From: UBA6772 sp965183875
GTDB taxonomy: Bacteria > Bacteroidota > Bacteroidia > Flavobacteriales > UBA7430
Assembly (NCBI GenBank): GCA_965183875.1
Contig: CBCYMK010000020.1
Span: 1-57,970 of the forward strand
Length of the DNA stretch: 57,970 nucleotides
Direction: 5' to 3'
Positions 1-8,483 of this stretch are shown here, piece by piece (position 1 is the stretch's first letter; every line of letters begins with the position of its first letter). Position numbers and translations under genes: made by a program. The notes below the pieces were generated by a model. The model saw only the letters and a list, made by a program, of their open reading frames with translations, searched no databases and was not told where the DNA came from.

Positions 1-166
1 GTTCTTTGGGACAAAAGACGTGTGCTCCAGGAAGAGCTTGTAGTTTTCCTTTGGCGTCACGCTCGTATACAAAGCCTTTTATAGAGTGCTCTGCATGGTT
101 TTCTTGTGCATAAATGCTGTTTACCCCCACTAGTAAAAATAGTAGGAGACTGAGATTTTTTCTCAT
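1..166 (-). CDS. TonB-dependent receptor-like protein, N-terminal fragment
   Basis: Only the first 55 codons lie inside the window; the gene runs off the left edge. The ATG at 166 opens a clear Sec signal peptide (two basic residues, a Leu/Val-rich core, cleavage near YAQ-E), followed by a His/Glu patch (ENHAEHS) and then IKGFVYERD...LPGAHVF. That last pattern is the start of a carboxypeptidase-regulatory-like (CarboxypepD_reg) domain, which in Bacteroidota usually sits at the N-terminus of TonB-dependent outer membrane receptors. The receptor assignment is therefore an inference from the first domain only. The next gene upstream is a HYC_CC_PP-like small protein, a type I recall as often found beside metal-related TonB receptors, which fits the His-rich patch. 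It could also be another protein with this beta-sandwich domain. Confidence 0.6.
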   Translation of the reverse strand, partial: MRKNLSLLLFLLVGVNSIYAQENHAEHSIKGFVYERDAKGKLQALPGAHVFCPKE

Positions 167-216
167 GTCTAAAATGGTTTAAATGAATATTCTTTTTAAC
201 GGTAGTTAAAAAGAGA

Positions 217-658
217 TCAAATAAGGAAGGTCTGAATAGCACATAAAATTGCGCGACCCGTTTTAGGTGGTGGTAAACTGTAATCTGCAAGTATATACTG
301 CTTTGTATAGAGCTTGATTTCTGTAGGTACCTTAAGGTAAGGTAAACTTAAAAAGGCTGTTTGAGGAATAAGATCTTGAAATTCATTGAGCAGAACTTCA
401 AAATCGAACTGTACGTATTTACTAAAGGATAAATCGCAGGTGTTGTGGCTTTGATCATCGCAGGAACAGCTAGGTATTTCAGCAATTTCTATGCAACAAC
501 AGTTTGTTTTATTGTCCTTTTCTTTGAGCACAAACTGGAATTTGTTCTGCATCTAAACAAACCTCCCAATTATAGGTAAACCCCATGCTTAGCATAGCCA
601 CAAAAAAGGCTAAACCCAAGGCAGAGATTCTTAAAATATTGTTGGTTAGTTTGTTCAT
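217..658 (-). pseudogene. HYC_CC_PP-like small secreted protein, frameshifted
   Basis: Two overlapping reading frames together make one protein. The first, from ATG 658, gives MNKLTNN, a hydrophobic signal segment, then MGFTYNWEVCLD and stops (AQRKGQ-stop) near 511. The second frame carries on through CCC (a Cys triplet), CSCDD, and ends with LPPPKTGRAIL...QTFLI at 217. The signal peptide, CCC in the middle and PPP-x3-GR near the end match the layout of the Bacteroidota HYC_CC_PP small proteins, although the HYC motif is replaced by WEVC. Joining the frames needs a net +1 skip in the A-rich stretch around 505-525. Function is unknown; the family is often next to TonB receptors. Either a pseudogene or a base-calling error. 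Confidence 0.6.
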
Positions 659-702
659 CGGCTCCAAATATACAAATATTATCCTACTAGAGAACTCCAA
701 TA

Positions 703-736
703 AATTTTCATCCCGACAGCAAACGGGATGAAAATT
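703..736 (-). terminator. Hairpin downstream of the hsp20 pair
   Basis: A perfect 13-bp inverted repeat (703-715 with 724-736, AATTTTCATCCCG and its complement) encloses an 8-nt loop. It lies 24 bases past the stop codon of the second Hsp20 gene and has A/T tails on both sides, so it can act as an intrinsic terminator for the leftward hsp20 transcript. The CATCCCG...CGGGATG core resembles repeated hairpins common in this phylum. Confidence 0.6.
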
Positions 737-759
737 AACTCGTCATAGGCGTTATTTAT

Positions 760-1209
760 TTACAGGACTTTAATTTCTTGCTTTTTAGTTTTAGGCTTTT
801 CCTCAAAATGAGGAAGTTTTATTTTAAGAATCCCATTTTCAAACTTGGCAGAAATATTATCTTGATTCACAAGAGCGTTTAATTCGAAACACCTTTCAAA
901 AGATTCAACATCATACTCTTTAAGTACATAATCAGTTATAGATTTTTCTTCTGAACTGTGAGATCCTTTTACGGTCAATTTAGAAAATTCTACAACTATT
1001 TCTAGATCTTCCATTTTGTAACCTGCTAGTGGCAATTCTAATAAATAGAAGTCTTCACAGTTTATAAGGTTTGCTAAAGGCTTATGTTGGTACCTAGTCA
1101 TGGGATCTTTACCAAGCATAAAATTTCTATCAATCATTCCACCATATCTACTCCCCCCCAATCTACGGAAGCTCATTGGATGTGTTTTGGGCAAATTCAT
1201 CAATTTCAT
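760..1209 (-). CDS. Small heat shock protein (Hsp20/alpha-crystallin), second of a pair
   Basis: Predicted ATP-independent holdase chaperone of the Hsp20 family, about 149 residues. The alpha-crystallin domain is visible in the C-terminal two thirds: YLLELPLAGYKMEDLEI, a beta-strand rich middle with RCFELNALVNQDNISAKFENGILKIKLPH-type ending (the A-x-x-x-n-G-v-L motif is AKFENGILKI), and a short Lys/Glu tail ending in IKVL, an I-x-V/L-like assembly motif. I place the start at ATG 1209; an upstream in-frame TTG at 1230 is possible. It follows the other Hsp20 gene closely, so the two are probably one heat-inducible transcript. The N-terminal arm (MSFRRLGGSRYGG) differs from that of its neighbour, suggesting different client or oligomer behaviour. 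Confidence 0.88.
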   Translation of the reverse strand: MKLMNLPKTHPMSFRRLGGSRYGGMIDRNFMLGKDPMTRYQHKPLANLINCEDFYLLELPLAGYKMEDLEIVVEFSKLTVKGSHSSEEKSITDYVLKEYDVESFERCFELNALVNQDNISAKFENGILKIKLPHFEEKPKTKKQEIKVL

Positions 1210-1235
1210 AAGTTCACGGTTTAAGTTCAACTAGT

Positions 1236-1658
1236 TTATTCTATCGTAATTTGTTTTTTCTCTATTGGAACACTGAGGTTTTTAGCGAGTATGATATTCA
1301 AAACACCCTCCTCATACTTTGCTTCAATTTGTGAGTCATTTACATTTTTCGGCATTTCAAAACGTTTTGTAAACGATTGAGAATGGAACTCTTTTCGAGT
1401 GTAATTTTTGCTTTTTTCTTCATCTGATTGAGAAGTAGAAGCTTCAATAAAAATCATTCCTTCTTCTATAATTACCTTAAAATCGTCTTTCTTATATCCT
1501 GGAGCAGCCAGTTCAATATGGTAGTTATCGCTATTTTCGATTACATTCATTGCAGGAGTATCCATTTTATAATCCATTAATTTTTGGTTTATAAAATCGT
1601 GATTAAAAGCATCAGCTAAATAATGCCAAAGTGGTGGGGCTGTTTTAATAAGTGTCAT
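1236..1658 (-). CDS. Small heat shock protein (Hsp20/alpha-crystallin), first of a pair
   Basis: A 140-residue Hsp20 chaperone. The domain starts at about residue 35 with MNVIENSDNYHIELAAPGYKKDDF, continues through RKEFHSQSFTKRFEMPKNV and has the signature AKYEEGVLNIILAK near residues 113-126, followed by a short tail with ITIE. The ATG at 1658 is unambiguous. It is the promoter-proximal gene of the pair, with about 130 non-coding bases upstream that also contain the hflX terminator. A weak -7-like TACTTTAG lies at 1686-1693 on the minus strand. Its closest relative in the window is the neighbouring Hsp20, from which it has diverged strongly, so the duplication is old. Confidence 0.9.
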   Translation of the reverse strand: MTLIKTAPPLWHYLADAFNHDFINQKLMDYKMDTPAMNVIENSDNYHIELAAPGYKKDDFKVIIEEGMIFIEASTSQSDEEKSKNYTRKEFHSQSFTKRFEMPKNVNDSQIEAKYEEGVLNIILAKNLSVPIEKKQITIE

Positions 1659-1750
1659 AGTAAAGGGTTTTAAAATTAACTACCTCTAAAGTAGCAATCA
1701 TAAAACGACCTCACTATGATATGCGTCAATCAATGATTTGATTTTTGACA

Positions 1751-1776
1751 TAAAAAAAACCTCCGTTTGGAGGTTT
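1751..1776 (-). terminator. Intrinsic terminator of hflX
   Basis: Perfect 8-bp stem AAACCTCC/GGAGGTTT (1757-1764 with 1769-1776) with a 4-nt loop. Read leftward it is followed by an uninterrupted T run (1751-1758 on the other strand). It sits 11 bases after the hflX stop codon. Confidence 0.9.
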
Positions 1777-1786
1777 ATAGAATAAA

Positions 1787-2983
1787 TTAGTACAAGAACT
1801 TATTGTATGGATAACGTCGGGCGTGAATTTCTTTTACCAAATCGTAAACCGTAGTTTTAAACTCGTTCCAGTTTTTCTTTTCGTAGGCCGAGATAAAAAT
1901 ACAGTTGTTATTCATTTTCGACATCCACGTTTTTTCCCAATCTTCTAAAGAGTTATTTGCTCTTGTACGAGGCGTTAAATCGTCCTCATCTTTTTTTGTA
2001 TAAGAGAATAAATCGATTTTATTAAACACCATCAAAGTAGGTTTGTCGGATGCTTGAATCTCATCTAAAATTTTGTTTACCGACTCTACTTGTTCTTCAA
2101 AATGCTCGTGAGATATATCTACAACATGTATAAGAAAGTCTGACTCTCTAACTTCATCTAAGGTAGATTTAAATGATTCTACCAACTGTGTAGGTAGCTT
2201 TCTAATAAATCCAACAGTGTCAGAAAGTAAGAAAGGAAGGTTCTGAATTACTACTTTACGCACTGTTGTATCGAGTGTAGCAAAGAGTTTATTCTCTGCA
2301 AAAACTTCGGATTTACTTAATGCATTCATAATGGTAGACTTCCCTACATTGGTATAACCAATGAGTGAAACACGTATCATCTGCCCTCTGTTTTTACGCT
2401 GTGTTGCCATTTGTTTGTCAATGGTTTTTAGCTTTTTTTGTAAAAGGGTAATGCGTTCACGGATAATGCGTCTATCTGTTTCGATCTCTGTTTCTCCAGG
2501 CCCTTTCATTCCTATCCCACCCTTTTGTTTAGAGAGGTGAGTCCATAAATTGGTTAATCGAGGAAGTAGGTATTGGTATTGTGCTAATTCTACTTGTGTA
2601 CAAGCATGAGCTGTTTGTGCTCTACCCGCAAAAATATCTAGTATCAGGTTAGTGCGATCTAAAACTTTTTTATCTCCAAAAACTTCTTCAATATTTCGTT
2701 GTTGAGAAGGTGTTAACTCATCATCAAAAATGATAATGTCCACATTGTTCTCTTCTACAAAATGAGCTATTTCTTGAATTTTTCCAGAACCTATAAAAGT
2801 TTTAGGGTTTGTTTTAGATACCTTTTGGGTAAAGCGTTTTATTGGAGTTGCTCCAGCAGTCTCAACTAAAAACGCCAACTCATCTAAATATTCTTTAGAT
2901 TTTTTTTCGTTTTGAAATTGAGTTATTACTCCAACTAAAACAGCTTTCTCTCCTGTGGGTACTATTTCTACTCTTTGTGACAT
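1787..2983 (-). CDS. hflX: GTPase HflX, ribosome-associated
   Basis: HflX is a ribosome-binding GTPase that splits stalled or heat-damaged 70S particles. At 398 residues it has normal length. The N-terminal HflX domain ends in the diagnostic GPGETEIETDRRIIRERI segment with a coiled-coil linker. The G domain shows G1 GYTNVGKS (about residues 205-215), the switch I ATLDTT, G3 DTVGF and G4 NKID. The ATG at 2983 is supported by the MSQRVE start typical of the family. It is nine bases downstream of a small membrane protein gene on the same strand, so the two are probably cotranscribed, and it ends at a strong terminator. The adjacent Hsp20 genes make a stress-related neighbourhood, although they have their own transcript. 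Confidence 0.96.
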   Translation of the reverse strand: MSQRVEIVPTGEKAVLVGVITQFQNEKKSKEYLDELAFLVETAGATPIKRFTQKVSKTNPKTFIGSGKIQEIAHFVEENNVDIIIFDDELTPSQQRNIEEVFGDKKVLDRTNLILDIFAGRAQTAHACTQVELAQYQYLLPRLTNLWTHLSKQKGGIGMKGPGETEIETDRRIIRERITLLQKKLKTIDKQMATQRKNRGQMIRVSLIGYTNVGKSTIMNALSKSEVFAENKLFATLDTTVRKVVIQNLPFLLSDTVGFIRKLPTQLVESFKSTLDEVRESDFLIHVVDISHEHFEEQVESVNKILDEIQASDKPTLMVFNKIDLFSYTKKDEDDLTPRTRANNSLEDWEKTWMSKMNNNCIFISAYEKKNWNEFKTTVYDLVKEIHARRYPYNKFLY

Positions 2984-2992
2984 ATGTGTTTT

Positions 2993-3427
2993 TTATAGCC
3001 AAACAGACCAAGGGATTCTACTCAAAATTAAAACCAATGCAATTAGGTAGTATACAGATTTTACTTTGTGCTTTAAGCTGTCTGCAATATCCTTTTTAGA
3101 TTTCGAATAGGCCATGGTAATAAATACAATTGCTATAATCATCATTAAAGGGTGCTCTAAGGCATATAAACGAAGCGTAGCGTCTTTCATTGCAGCTCCC
3201 ATATCGCTTAATGCAGTTGTGCTTTTTGGGCTAATAAAATATAAAGCAATACCTATTAACAGTTGTATATGTGCTAAAATTAATACGATTAATCCATTCT
3301 TGCGGTGTGCATCGGTATGTACTTGATTTGTACGGTACGCAATAAATGACTTTACCAATGCCAATACCAAAACGGTAAGTAGTAAATAAGGTAAAAAGCT
3401 GTGTAAGTGTTTTAATCCTGTGTACAT
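2993..3427 (-). CDS. Four-helix membrane protein with conserved-looking histidines
   Basis: A 144-residue integral membrane protein with four hydrophobic segments at roughly residues 12-30, 44-65, 90-107 and 123-140. Histidines occur near the membrane faces (HLHS, DAHRK, HIQL, EHPLMM), an arrangement that could support haem b binding as in small cytochrome b-like proteins. I recall similar flavobacterial proteins being labelled cytochrome b, but no diagnostic motif is visible, so the function stays unassigned. It begins the transcript that continues into hflX (9-base gap). Upstream lies a 640-base region containing the tandem repeats. Confidence 0.75.
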   Translation of the reverse strand: MYTGLKHLHSFLPYLLLTVLVLALVKSFIAYRTNQVHTDAHRKNGLIVLILAHIQLLIGIALYFISPKSTTALSDMGAAMKDATLRLYALEHPLMMIIAIVFITMAYSKSKKDIADSLKHKVKSVYYLIALVLILSRIPWSVWL

Positions 3428-3500
3428 AGTTTGGGTTTTAATTCAAGCAAATTTACTAATTTCAATCTGCTAACAGCTAAAAATTGTTTTGAGTTTTGAG

Positions 3501-3930
3501 TTCTAAGTTTTGAGTGTGAAATTAACAGATGGTCTTATTGACAGAAAGTCGTTTACAAACAGGCTTGTGTTTCCACAAAAGCTCAACACGAGTTTTGAGT
3601 TCTAAGTTTTGAGTGTGAAATTAACAGATGGTCTTATTGACAGAAAGTCGTTTACAAACAGGCTTGTGTTTCCACAAAAGCTCAACACGAGTTTTGAGTT
3701 TTGAGTTCTAAGTTTTGAGTGTGAAATTGACAGATGGTCTTATTGACAGAAAGTCGTTTACATACAGGCTTGTGTTTCCACAAAAGCTCAACACGAGTTT
3801 TGAGTTTTGAGTTCTAAGTTTTGAGTGTGAAATTGACAGATGGTCTTATTGTCAGAAAGTCGTTTACATACAGGCTTGTGTTTCCACAAAAGCTCAACAC
3901 GAGTTTTGAATTTTGAGTTCTAAGTTTTGA
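3501..3930. repeat. Tandem direct repeats, four copies of 99-106 bp
   Basis: Four near-identical units begin at 3501, 3600, 3706 and 3812 (each starting TTCTAAGTTTTGAGTG), and a fifth, truncated copy starts at 3918. Copy 1 is 99 bp and copies 2-4 are 106 bp; the difference is one extra GAGTTTT at the unit border. Substitutions are few and shared by neighbours (AACAG to GACAG, ACAAAC to ACATAC), consistent with stepwise slippage or unequal crossing-over. Each unit holds short inverted repeats (AAACA/TGTTT and TTGTG/CACAA). All six frames are closed or short. The array lies between two divergently transcribed genes; 3930-4070 holds the leader of the downstream gene. Confidence 0.95.
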
Positions 3931-4070
3931 ATAATAAAATACTTGATATCAGCTACTAAAACTAAATTTCTGTGTAGGCTTCATGAATCCCTGTATTACT
4001 AATTCTACCCCAACAAACTAGTAAGCATTCAAAGAAATAGATTAATTTCACGCTTTAAAGATTTACGATT

Positions 4071-7070
4071 ATGAGGTACTTAAGCAGTTTGCTCTTTTGT
4101 TTGGTTAGTGTTCTACAGGTTGTAGCGCAAGATAATTTCCCTGTTAATGGGGTGGCATCTACTTATGATGCTGTGCATGCTTTTATAAATGCAGAAATCC
4201 ATATTGATTCCGAAACGAGTATCAAGCGCGGTATTTTATTGGTAAAAGAAGAACAAATTTTAAATGTAGGTCAGTCGATAACGATTCCAGAAAATGCCAT
4301 TATTCACAATCTTGAGGGAGCACATATATACCCTTCTTTTATCGATCCATATAGTACTTATGGTCAGCCTGAAGTAAAACACTCCAAGTGGAACCCACGA
4401 CCACAGTTAGAAAGTAATACACCGGGAGCGTATTCCTGGAATCAAGCTTTAAAACCTGAATTCGAGGCTGCAGAAGTATTTGTGCCTAAATCTTCGGATG
4501 CTAGAACTTATAGAAAAATAGGTTTTGGTTCTGTTTTGTCTTTTAGGGCCGATGGAATTATTAGAGGTTCTTCTGCAATGGTAAGCTTAGGTTCTGGTGT
4601 TGCACATGAAGAATTGATTGCCTCCTCTGTTCTCGCACATTATTCATTCGATAAAGGAAGCTCTAGTCAGAATTATCCAAGTTCTTTTATGGGTTCTATT
4701 GCTTTATTACGCCAATCTATTTACGATGCTATATGGGCGAGCCACAACAAAGACTACGGTAATTTGAGCCTAGTAGAATTGCATAAAAACCTAAAGTTAA
4801 AACCAATTATTGAAGTCGATAATCACTATGCTATTCGAAATGCTACAGACATAGGAGAAGAGTTCAAAATGAATTTTATTGTGAAAGGTTCTGGTGATGA
4901 GTATTTGAGTTTAGCAAATTTAAAAAACACTAACATTCAGTTTATACTTCCATTAAACTTTCCTGAAGCATACGATGTAAGCGACCCTTACGATTGTTTA
5001 GATTTAAGCTTAGAGAAAATGAAACATTGGGAATTAGCTCCTGCTAATGCCTCTTTATTAGCTTCGGAGGATATTGATTTTGCTTTTACTGCCTACGATT
5101 TAAAAAACAAAAGCGATTTTTTAAATCAGCTTCGTAAAGCTGTAGAATACGGACTTTCTAAAGAAAAGGCTTTAAATGCCTTGACTACTATCCCTGCAAA
5201 AATGCTTAATGTACAAGATCATTACGGCTTACTAAAAAAAGGAATGAAAGCCAACTTCCTGATCTTCGATAAGGATTTATTTGATAGTACTAGTTCCCTA
5301 TTAGAGAATTGGGTACACGGAAATAGCTATATCATTAACTCAGTTAAAGAACACGACTATAGAGGTTCTTATGTTTTAAAAATAGATGGTGCTATTTTGC
5401 CATTTGAGATTAGCGGAACACCAGAGAAATTAAAAGCTGAGATTACCAATAAAGACACTTTGAGTGTTTCTTTTAAGCTTGAAAACAAACTTGTGAGTAT
5501 CTCTTATAAAGACGGAAATAAAGAGTTAATTCGTTTGAGCGGGCAGGGTTTAGATCCTATAGAAGGAGAGGGGCAAATGGCGAATGGCGATTGGGTTTCT
5601 TTTGTTTTGAAACGAAAATCGGCATTTGAAGAAGAAACGTCTAAAAAGAGCAAGCAATTAATCGATGTAAACAAGATTCAGTTACTCAACGATATGGGAG
5701 AGCAGTGGTCGCCAAGTATGGCGTATGGCTGGACCGAAAAACCACAACAAAAAGCGGTTCTATTTACAAATATTACGCTATGGACTAATGAGGAAGCTGG
5801 AATTATACACAATTCTTCCTTGGCAATTTCTAAGGGTGAAATAATTGCTGTTGGAAATGAAGCCGTAAATGAAGTTAAAAACAAATACGATTTCGAAATT
5901 ATCGATGGAGAAGGCAAGCACTTAACTTCTGGGATTATAGATGAGCATTCGCATATTGCATTGCGCAGTGTAAATGAAGGAACCCAAGCTAGTTCTGCTG
6001 AGGTACGTATGGCAGATGCATTAAGACCCAATGATATTAATATTTACAGACAGTTGGCGGGTGGAGTTACTACTTCACAGTTATTACACGGCTCTGCGAA
6101 TCCTATAGGTGGGCAATCGGCTTTGATAAAAATGCGTTGGGGTGCAAGTGCACAAGAGTTACTTTTTGAAGATGCTAAGCAATTTATAAAATTTGCACTC
6201 GGGGAAAATGTAAAGCAAAGTAATTGGGGGTCTTATTCTCGAGTTCGTTTTCCACAAACTCGTATGGGGGTAGAGCAGGTTTATTTCGATTCTTTTACCA
6301 GAGCTAAGGCCTACCAAAAAGAATGGAACGCCTGGTATAGGCTTTCTGCAAGTCAGAAAAAAGAAAGTAAAATGCCTCATAAAGATTTAGACTTAGATTG
6401 TATATTGGAGATTTTAGAGGATGAAAGAGAGATTACCTGCCACTCATACCGTCAGTCGGAAATTACTATGCTGATGCAGGTTGCAGACTCTATGAATTTT
6501 ACTCTAAACACTTTTACACATATTTTAGAAGGTTATAAAGTAGCCGAAAAAATGAAAAGACATGGAGCTGGTGCTTCTACATTCTCAGATTGGTGGGCTT
6601 ATAAATACGAGGTAAATGATGCAATACCACATAATGGCTCTTTATTGAATGATATGGGTATAGTAACTGCTTTCAACTCAGATGATGCGGAGATGGCAAG
6701 GCGTTTAAATCAGGAAGCAGCAAAAGCTGTAAAGTATGGAAATACTTCTGAGGAGGATGCATGGAAGTTTGTTACCCTTAACCCTGCAAAGCTTTTACAT
6801 ATTGATCATAAAGTAGGGAGTTTATTGGCTGGGAAAGATGCCGATTTGGTCTTGTGGTCTGGTCACCCTATGTCTATTTACACTAAGGCAGAGCAGACTT
6901 ATATAGACGGCCGTATGTATTATTCTATTGAGAAAGATGTAGAAAGTAGGCTTCGTAATGATGAAGAGCGCAATCGCTTAATTCAGAAAATGCTCGCTAC
7001 AAACAAAGGCGGTTTTTCTGGTAGGAAAATCACGAAAGACAGAAGCTACCACTTCCATTGTAACGATTAA
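4071..7070 (+). CDS. Secreted tandem amidohydrolase-superfamily protein
   Basis: A 999-residue exported protein: Sec signal peptide with cleavage after VVAQ near residue 20, then two amidohydrolase-like halves. The first half (about 25-420) keeps the fold's framing strands (GAHIYPSFIDPYSTYG, GLLKKGMKANFLIFD) but has no HxH metal-binding motif after strand 1. The second half (about 570-990) has an intact site: DEHSH with metal ligands H626 and H628, further histidines in CHSYRQ and TFTHILEG, and the catalytic-type Asp in NSDDAE, plus the C-terminal KVGSLLAGKDADLVLW strand. The imidazolonepropionase/dipeptidase-like branch fits, with an unknown periplasmic or outer-membrane substrate. A second amidohydrolase gene follows 42 bases downstream, so the two probably form an operon and a complex. 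Confidence 0.88.
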   Translation: MRYLSSLLFCLVSVLQVVAQDNFPVNGVASTYDAVHAFINAEIHIDSETSIKRGILLVKEEQILNVGQSITIPENAIIHNLEGAHIYPSFIDPYSTYGQPEVKHSKWNPRPQLESNTPGAYSWNQALKPEFEAAEVFVPKSSDARTYRKIGFGSVLSFRADGIIRGSSAMVSLGSGVAHEELIASSVLAHYSFDKGSSSQNYPSSFMGSIALLRQSIYDAIWASHNKDYGNLSLVELHKNLKLKPIIEVDNHYAIRNATDIGEEFKMNFIVKGSGDEYLSLANLKNTNIQFILPLNFPEAYDVSDPYDCLDLSLEKMKHWELAPANASLLASEDIDFAFTAYDLKNKSDFLNQLRKAVEYGLSKEKALNALTTIPAKMLNVQDHYGLLKKGMKANFLIFDKDLFDSTSSLLENWVHGNSYIINSVKEHDYRGSYVLKIDGAILPFEISGTPEKLKAEITNKDTLSVSFKLENKLVSISYKDGNKELIRLSGQGLDPIEGEGQMANGDWVSFVLKRKSAFEEETSKKSKQLIDVNKIQLLNDMGEQWSPSMAYGWTEKPQQKAVLFTNITLWTNEEAGIIHNSSLAISKGEIIAVGNEAVNEVKNKYDFEIIDGEGKHLTSGIIDEHSHIALRSVNEGTQASSAEVRMADALRPNDINIYRQLAGGVTTSQLLHGSANPIGGQSALIKMRWGASAQELLFEDAKQFIKFALGENVKQSNWGSYSRVRFPQTRMGVEQVYFDSFTRAKAYQKEWNAWYRLSASQKKESKMPHKDLDLDCILEILEDEREITCHSYRQSEITMLMQVADSMNFTLNTFTHILEGYKVAEKMKRHGAGASTFSDWWAYKYEVNDAIPHNGSLLNDMGIVTAFNSDDAEMARRLNQEAAKAVKYGNTSEEDAWKFVTLNPAKLLHIDHKVGSLLAGKDADLVLWSGHPMSIYTKAEQTYIDGRMYYSIEKDVESRLRNDEERNRLIQKMLATNKGGFSGRKITKDRSYHFHCND

Positions 7071-7112
7071 TATTAGCCAAAAACGATTGTACTTCAAGAA
7101 AATAATAGAGTC

Positions 7113-8426
7113 ATGAAAAAAATTAGCTTTTTAAGTTTTTGCTTAGTCCTTTTTACTATTGGTTTGGCACAAACTCCTGCCAACGACCAAGGGAAACGTA
7201 TTATGCTCTATGGTGCTACAGCACATATGGGTAATGGTGAGGTTTTAGAAAATTCATTAATCGTAATGGAAAATGGAAAAATATCTTCTATTGAAGCCGC
7301 GAGTAATGTAAGAATTGACCTTTCTAATGCAGAGTATTTCGATGTAATAGGGAAGCATATTTACCCGGGGTTTATTCTGCCTAACACTACCTTAGGTTTA
7401 GCAGATATTGATGCTGTTAGAGCAACTAGAGACTTTGATGAGGTAGGCGAGTTAAACCCTCATATACGTAGTATAGTCGCCTATAATACAGACTCACCGG
7501 TATTGCCTACCATTCGTACGAATGGTATTTTAGTTGGACAAATAACACCTAAAGGGGGAATGATATCGGGGACTTCTAGCATAGTAGAGTTTGATGCTTG
7601 GAACTATGAAGATGCATTGTATAAAGAAGATGACGGAGTGCATTTAAATTGGCCTCGTAAACCTTGGTTATATGGAGACCATAATCATGCCCAACAATCA
7701 AAAGATCACTATACTGAAGACTTATTAGTTATAACACAGTTCTTTGAACAAGCTAAAGCATATTTCTTGACTAATAAACCACAGCTCGATATTAGCTTAC
7801 AAGCTATGGAGGGGCTTTTCGACGGATCTAAACAGCTTTTCGTACATGTAAGTTCAGCCAAAGGAATTAAGCAAGCTGTGTTGTTTGCTGAAAAAATGGC
7901 TATTAAAAGAATTGTTTTGGTAGGTGCTGAAGAGTCGTGGCGAATAGCCGATTTTATTGCCGATAATGAAATACCTGTAGTGTTAAATAGAGTACATCGC
8001 TTACCAAGACATAAAAACGATGCTGTAGATGTTGCTTTTAAAACGCCTAAAATTTTACAAGATGCGGGTGTTTTATTTTGTTTAGACTACCAAGGAGATA
8101 TGGAGCGAATGGGTTCTAGAAATCTTCCTTTTACTGCTGGAACTGCTGTGGCTTACGGTTTAAGTAAGGAGGAGGCATTAATGGCTATTACTTTAAATAC
8201 TGCTAAAATTCTAGGAATCGATGAACACCTAGGTAGTTTAGAGGTTGGAAAAGATGCTACCTTATTTGTTTCTGAAGGCGATGCTTTAGATATGATGGGC
8301 AATAAATTGAGTCATGCATTTATAAGAGGTAAGCGTTTAGATTTAAGCAACCATCAGTCAGGTCTTTACAAAAAGTATAAAACCAAATACCAAGCTGAAG
8401 GGTACTTAGAAAACACTGCAAATTAA
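7113..8426 (+). CDS. Secreted amidohydrolase-like protein lacking the HxH motif
   Basis: 437 residues with a signal peptide (cleavage after GLAQ). Composite beta-sandwich and barrel signatures of the amidohydrolase superfamily are present: GKHIYPGFILPNTTLG where active members have G-x-x-D-x-H-x-H, and ALMAITLNTAKILGIDEHLGSLEVGKDATLFV at the C-terminus. The metal-binding histidines after strand 1 are replaced by NTT, so classical binuclear catalysis is unlikely. It matches the degenerate N-terminal half of the upstream 999-residue protein more than the active half. The 42-base gap and same strand suggest co-expression, and a role as a non-catalytic partner is an inference. It could retain mononuclear metal binding through HVSS and the later Asp. 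Confidence 0.85.
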   Translation: MKKISFLSFCLVLFTIGLAQTPANDQGKRIMLYGATAHMGNGEVLENSLIVMENGKISSIEAASNVRIDLSNAEYFDVIGKHIYPGFILPNTTLGLADIDAVRATRDFDEVGELNPHIRSIVAYNTDSPVLPTIRTNGILVGQITPKGGMISGTSSIVEFDAWNYEDALYKEDDGVHLNWPRKPWLYGDHNHAQQSKDHYTEDLLVITQFFEQAKAYFLTNKPQLDISLQAMEGLFDGSKQLFVHVSSAKGIKQAVLFAEKMAIKRIVLVGAEESWRIADFIADNEIPVVLNRVHRLPRHKNDAVDVAFKTPKILQDAGVLFCLDYQGDMERMGSRNLPFTAGTAVAYGLSKEEALMAITLNTAKILGIDEHLGSLEVGKDATLFVSEGDALDMMGNKLSHAFIRGKRLDLSNHQSGLYKKYKTKYQAEGYLENTAN

Positions 8427-8450
8427 ACCTTAAGTTTTTTCAAAAAATAC

Positions 8451-8458
8451 TAATTTTG
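8451..8458 (+). promoter_or_regulatory. Candidate -7 element for the DUF6495 gene
   Basis: TAATTTTG matches the Bacteroidota TAnnTTTG consensus and lies 25 bases before the ATG at 8484. A T-rich stretch about 20 bases upstream could serve as the -33 element. Confidence 0.5.
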
Positions 8459-8483
8459 AAATTCCATTTTCAAGCTGTTTATT

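Noticed and set aside
3501..3930. CRISPR array
   Set aside because: The units are 99-106 bp and almost fully identical with no unique spacers; no cas genes nearby.
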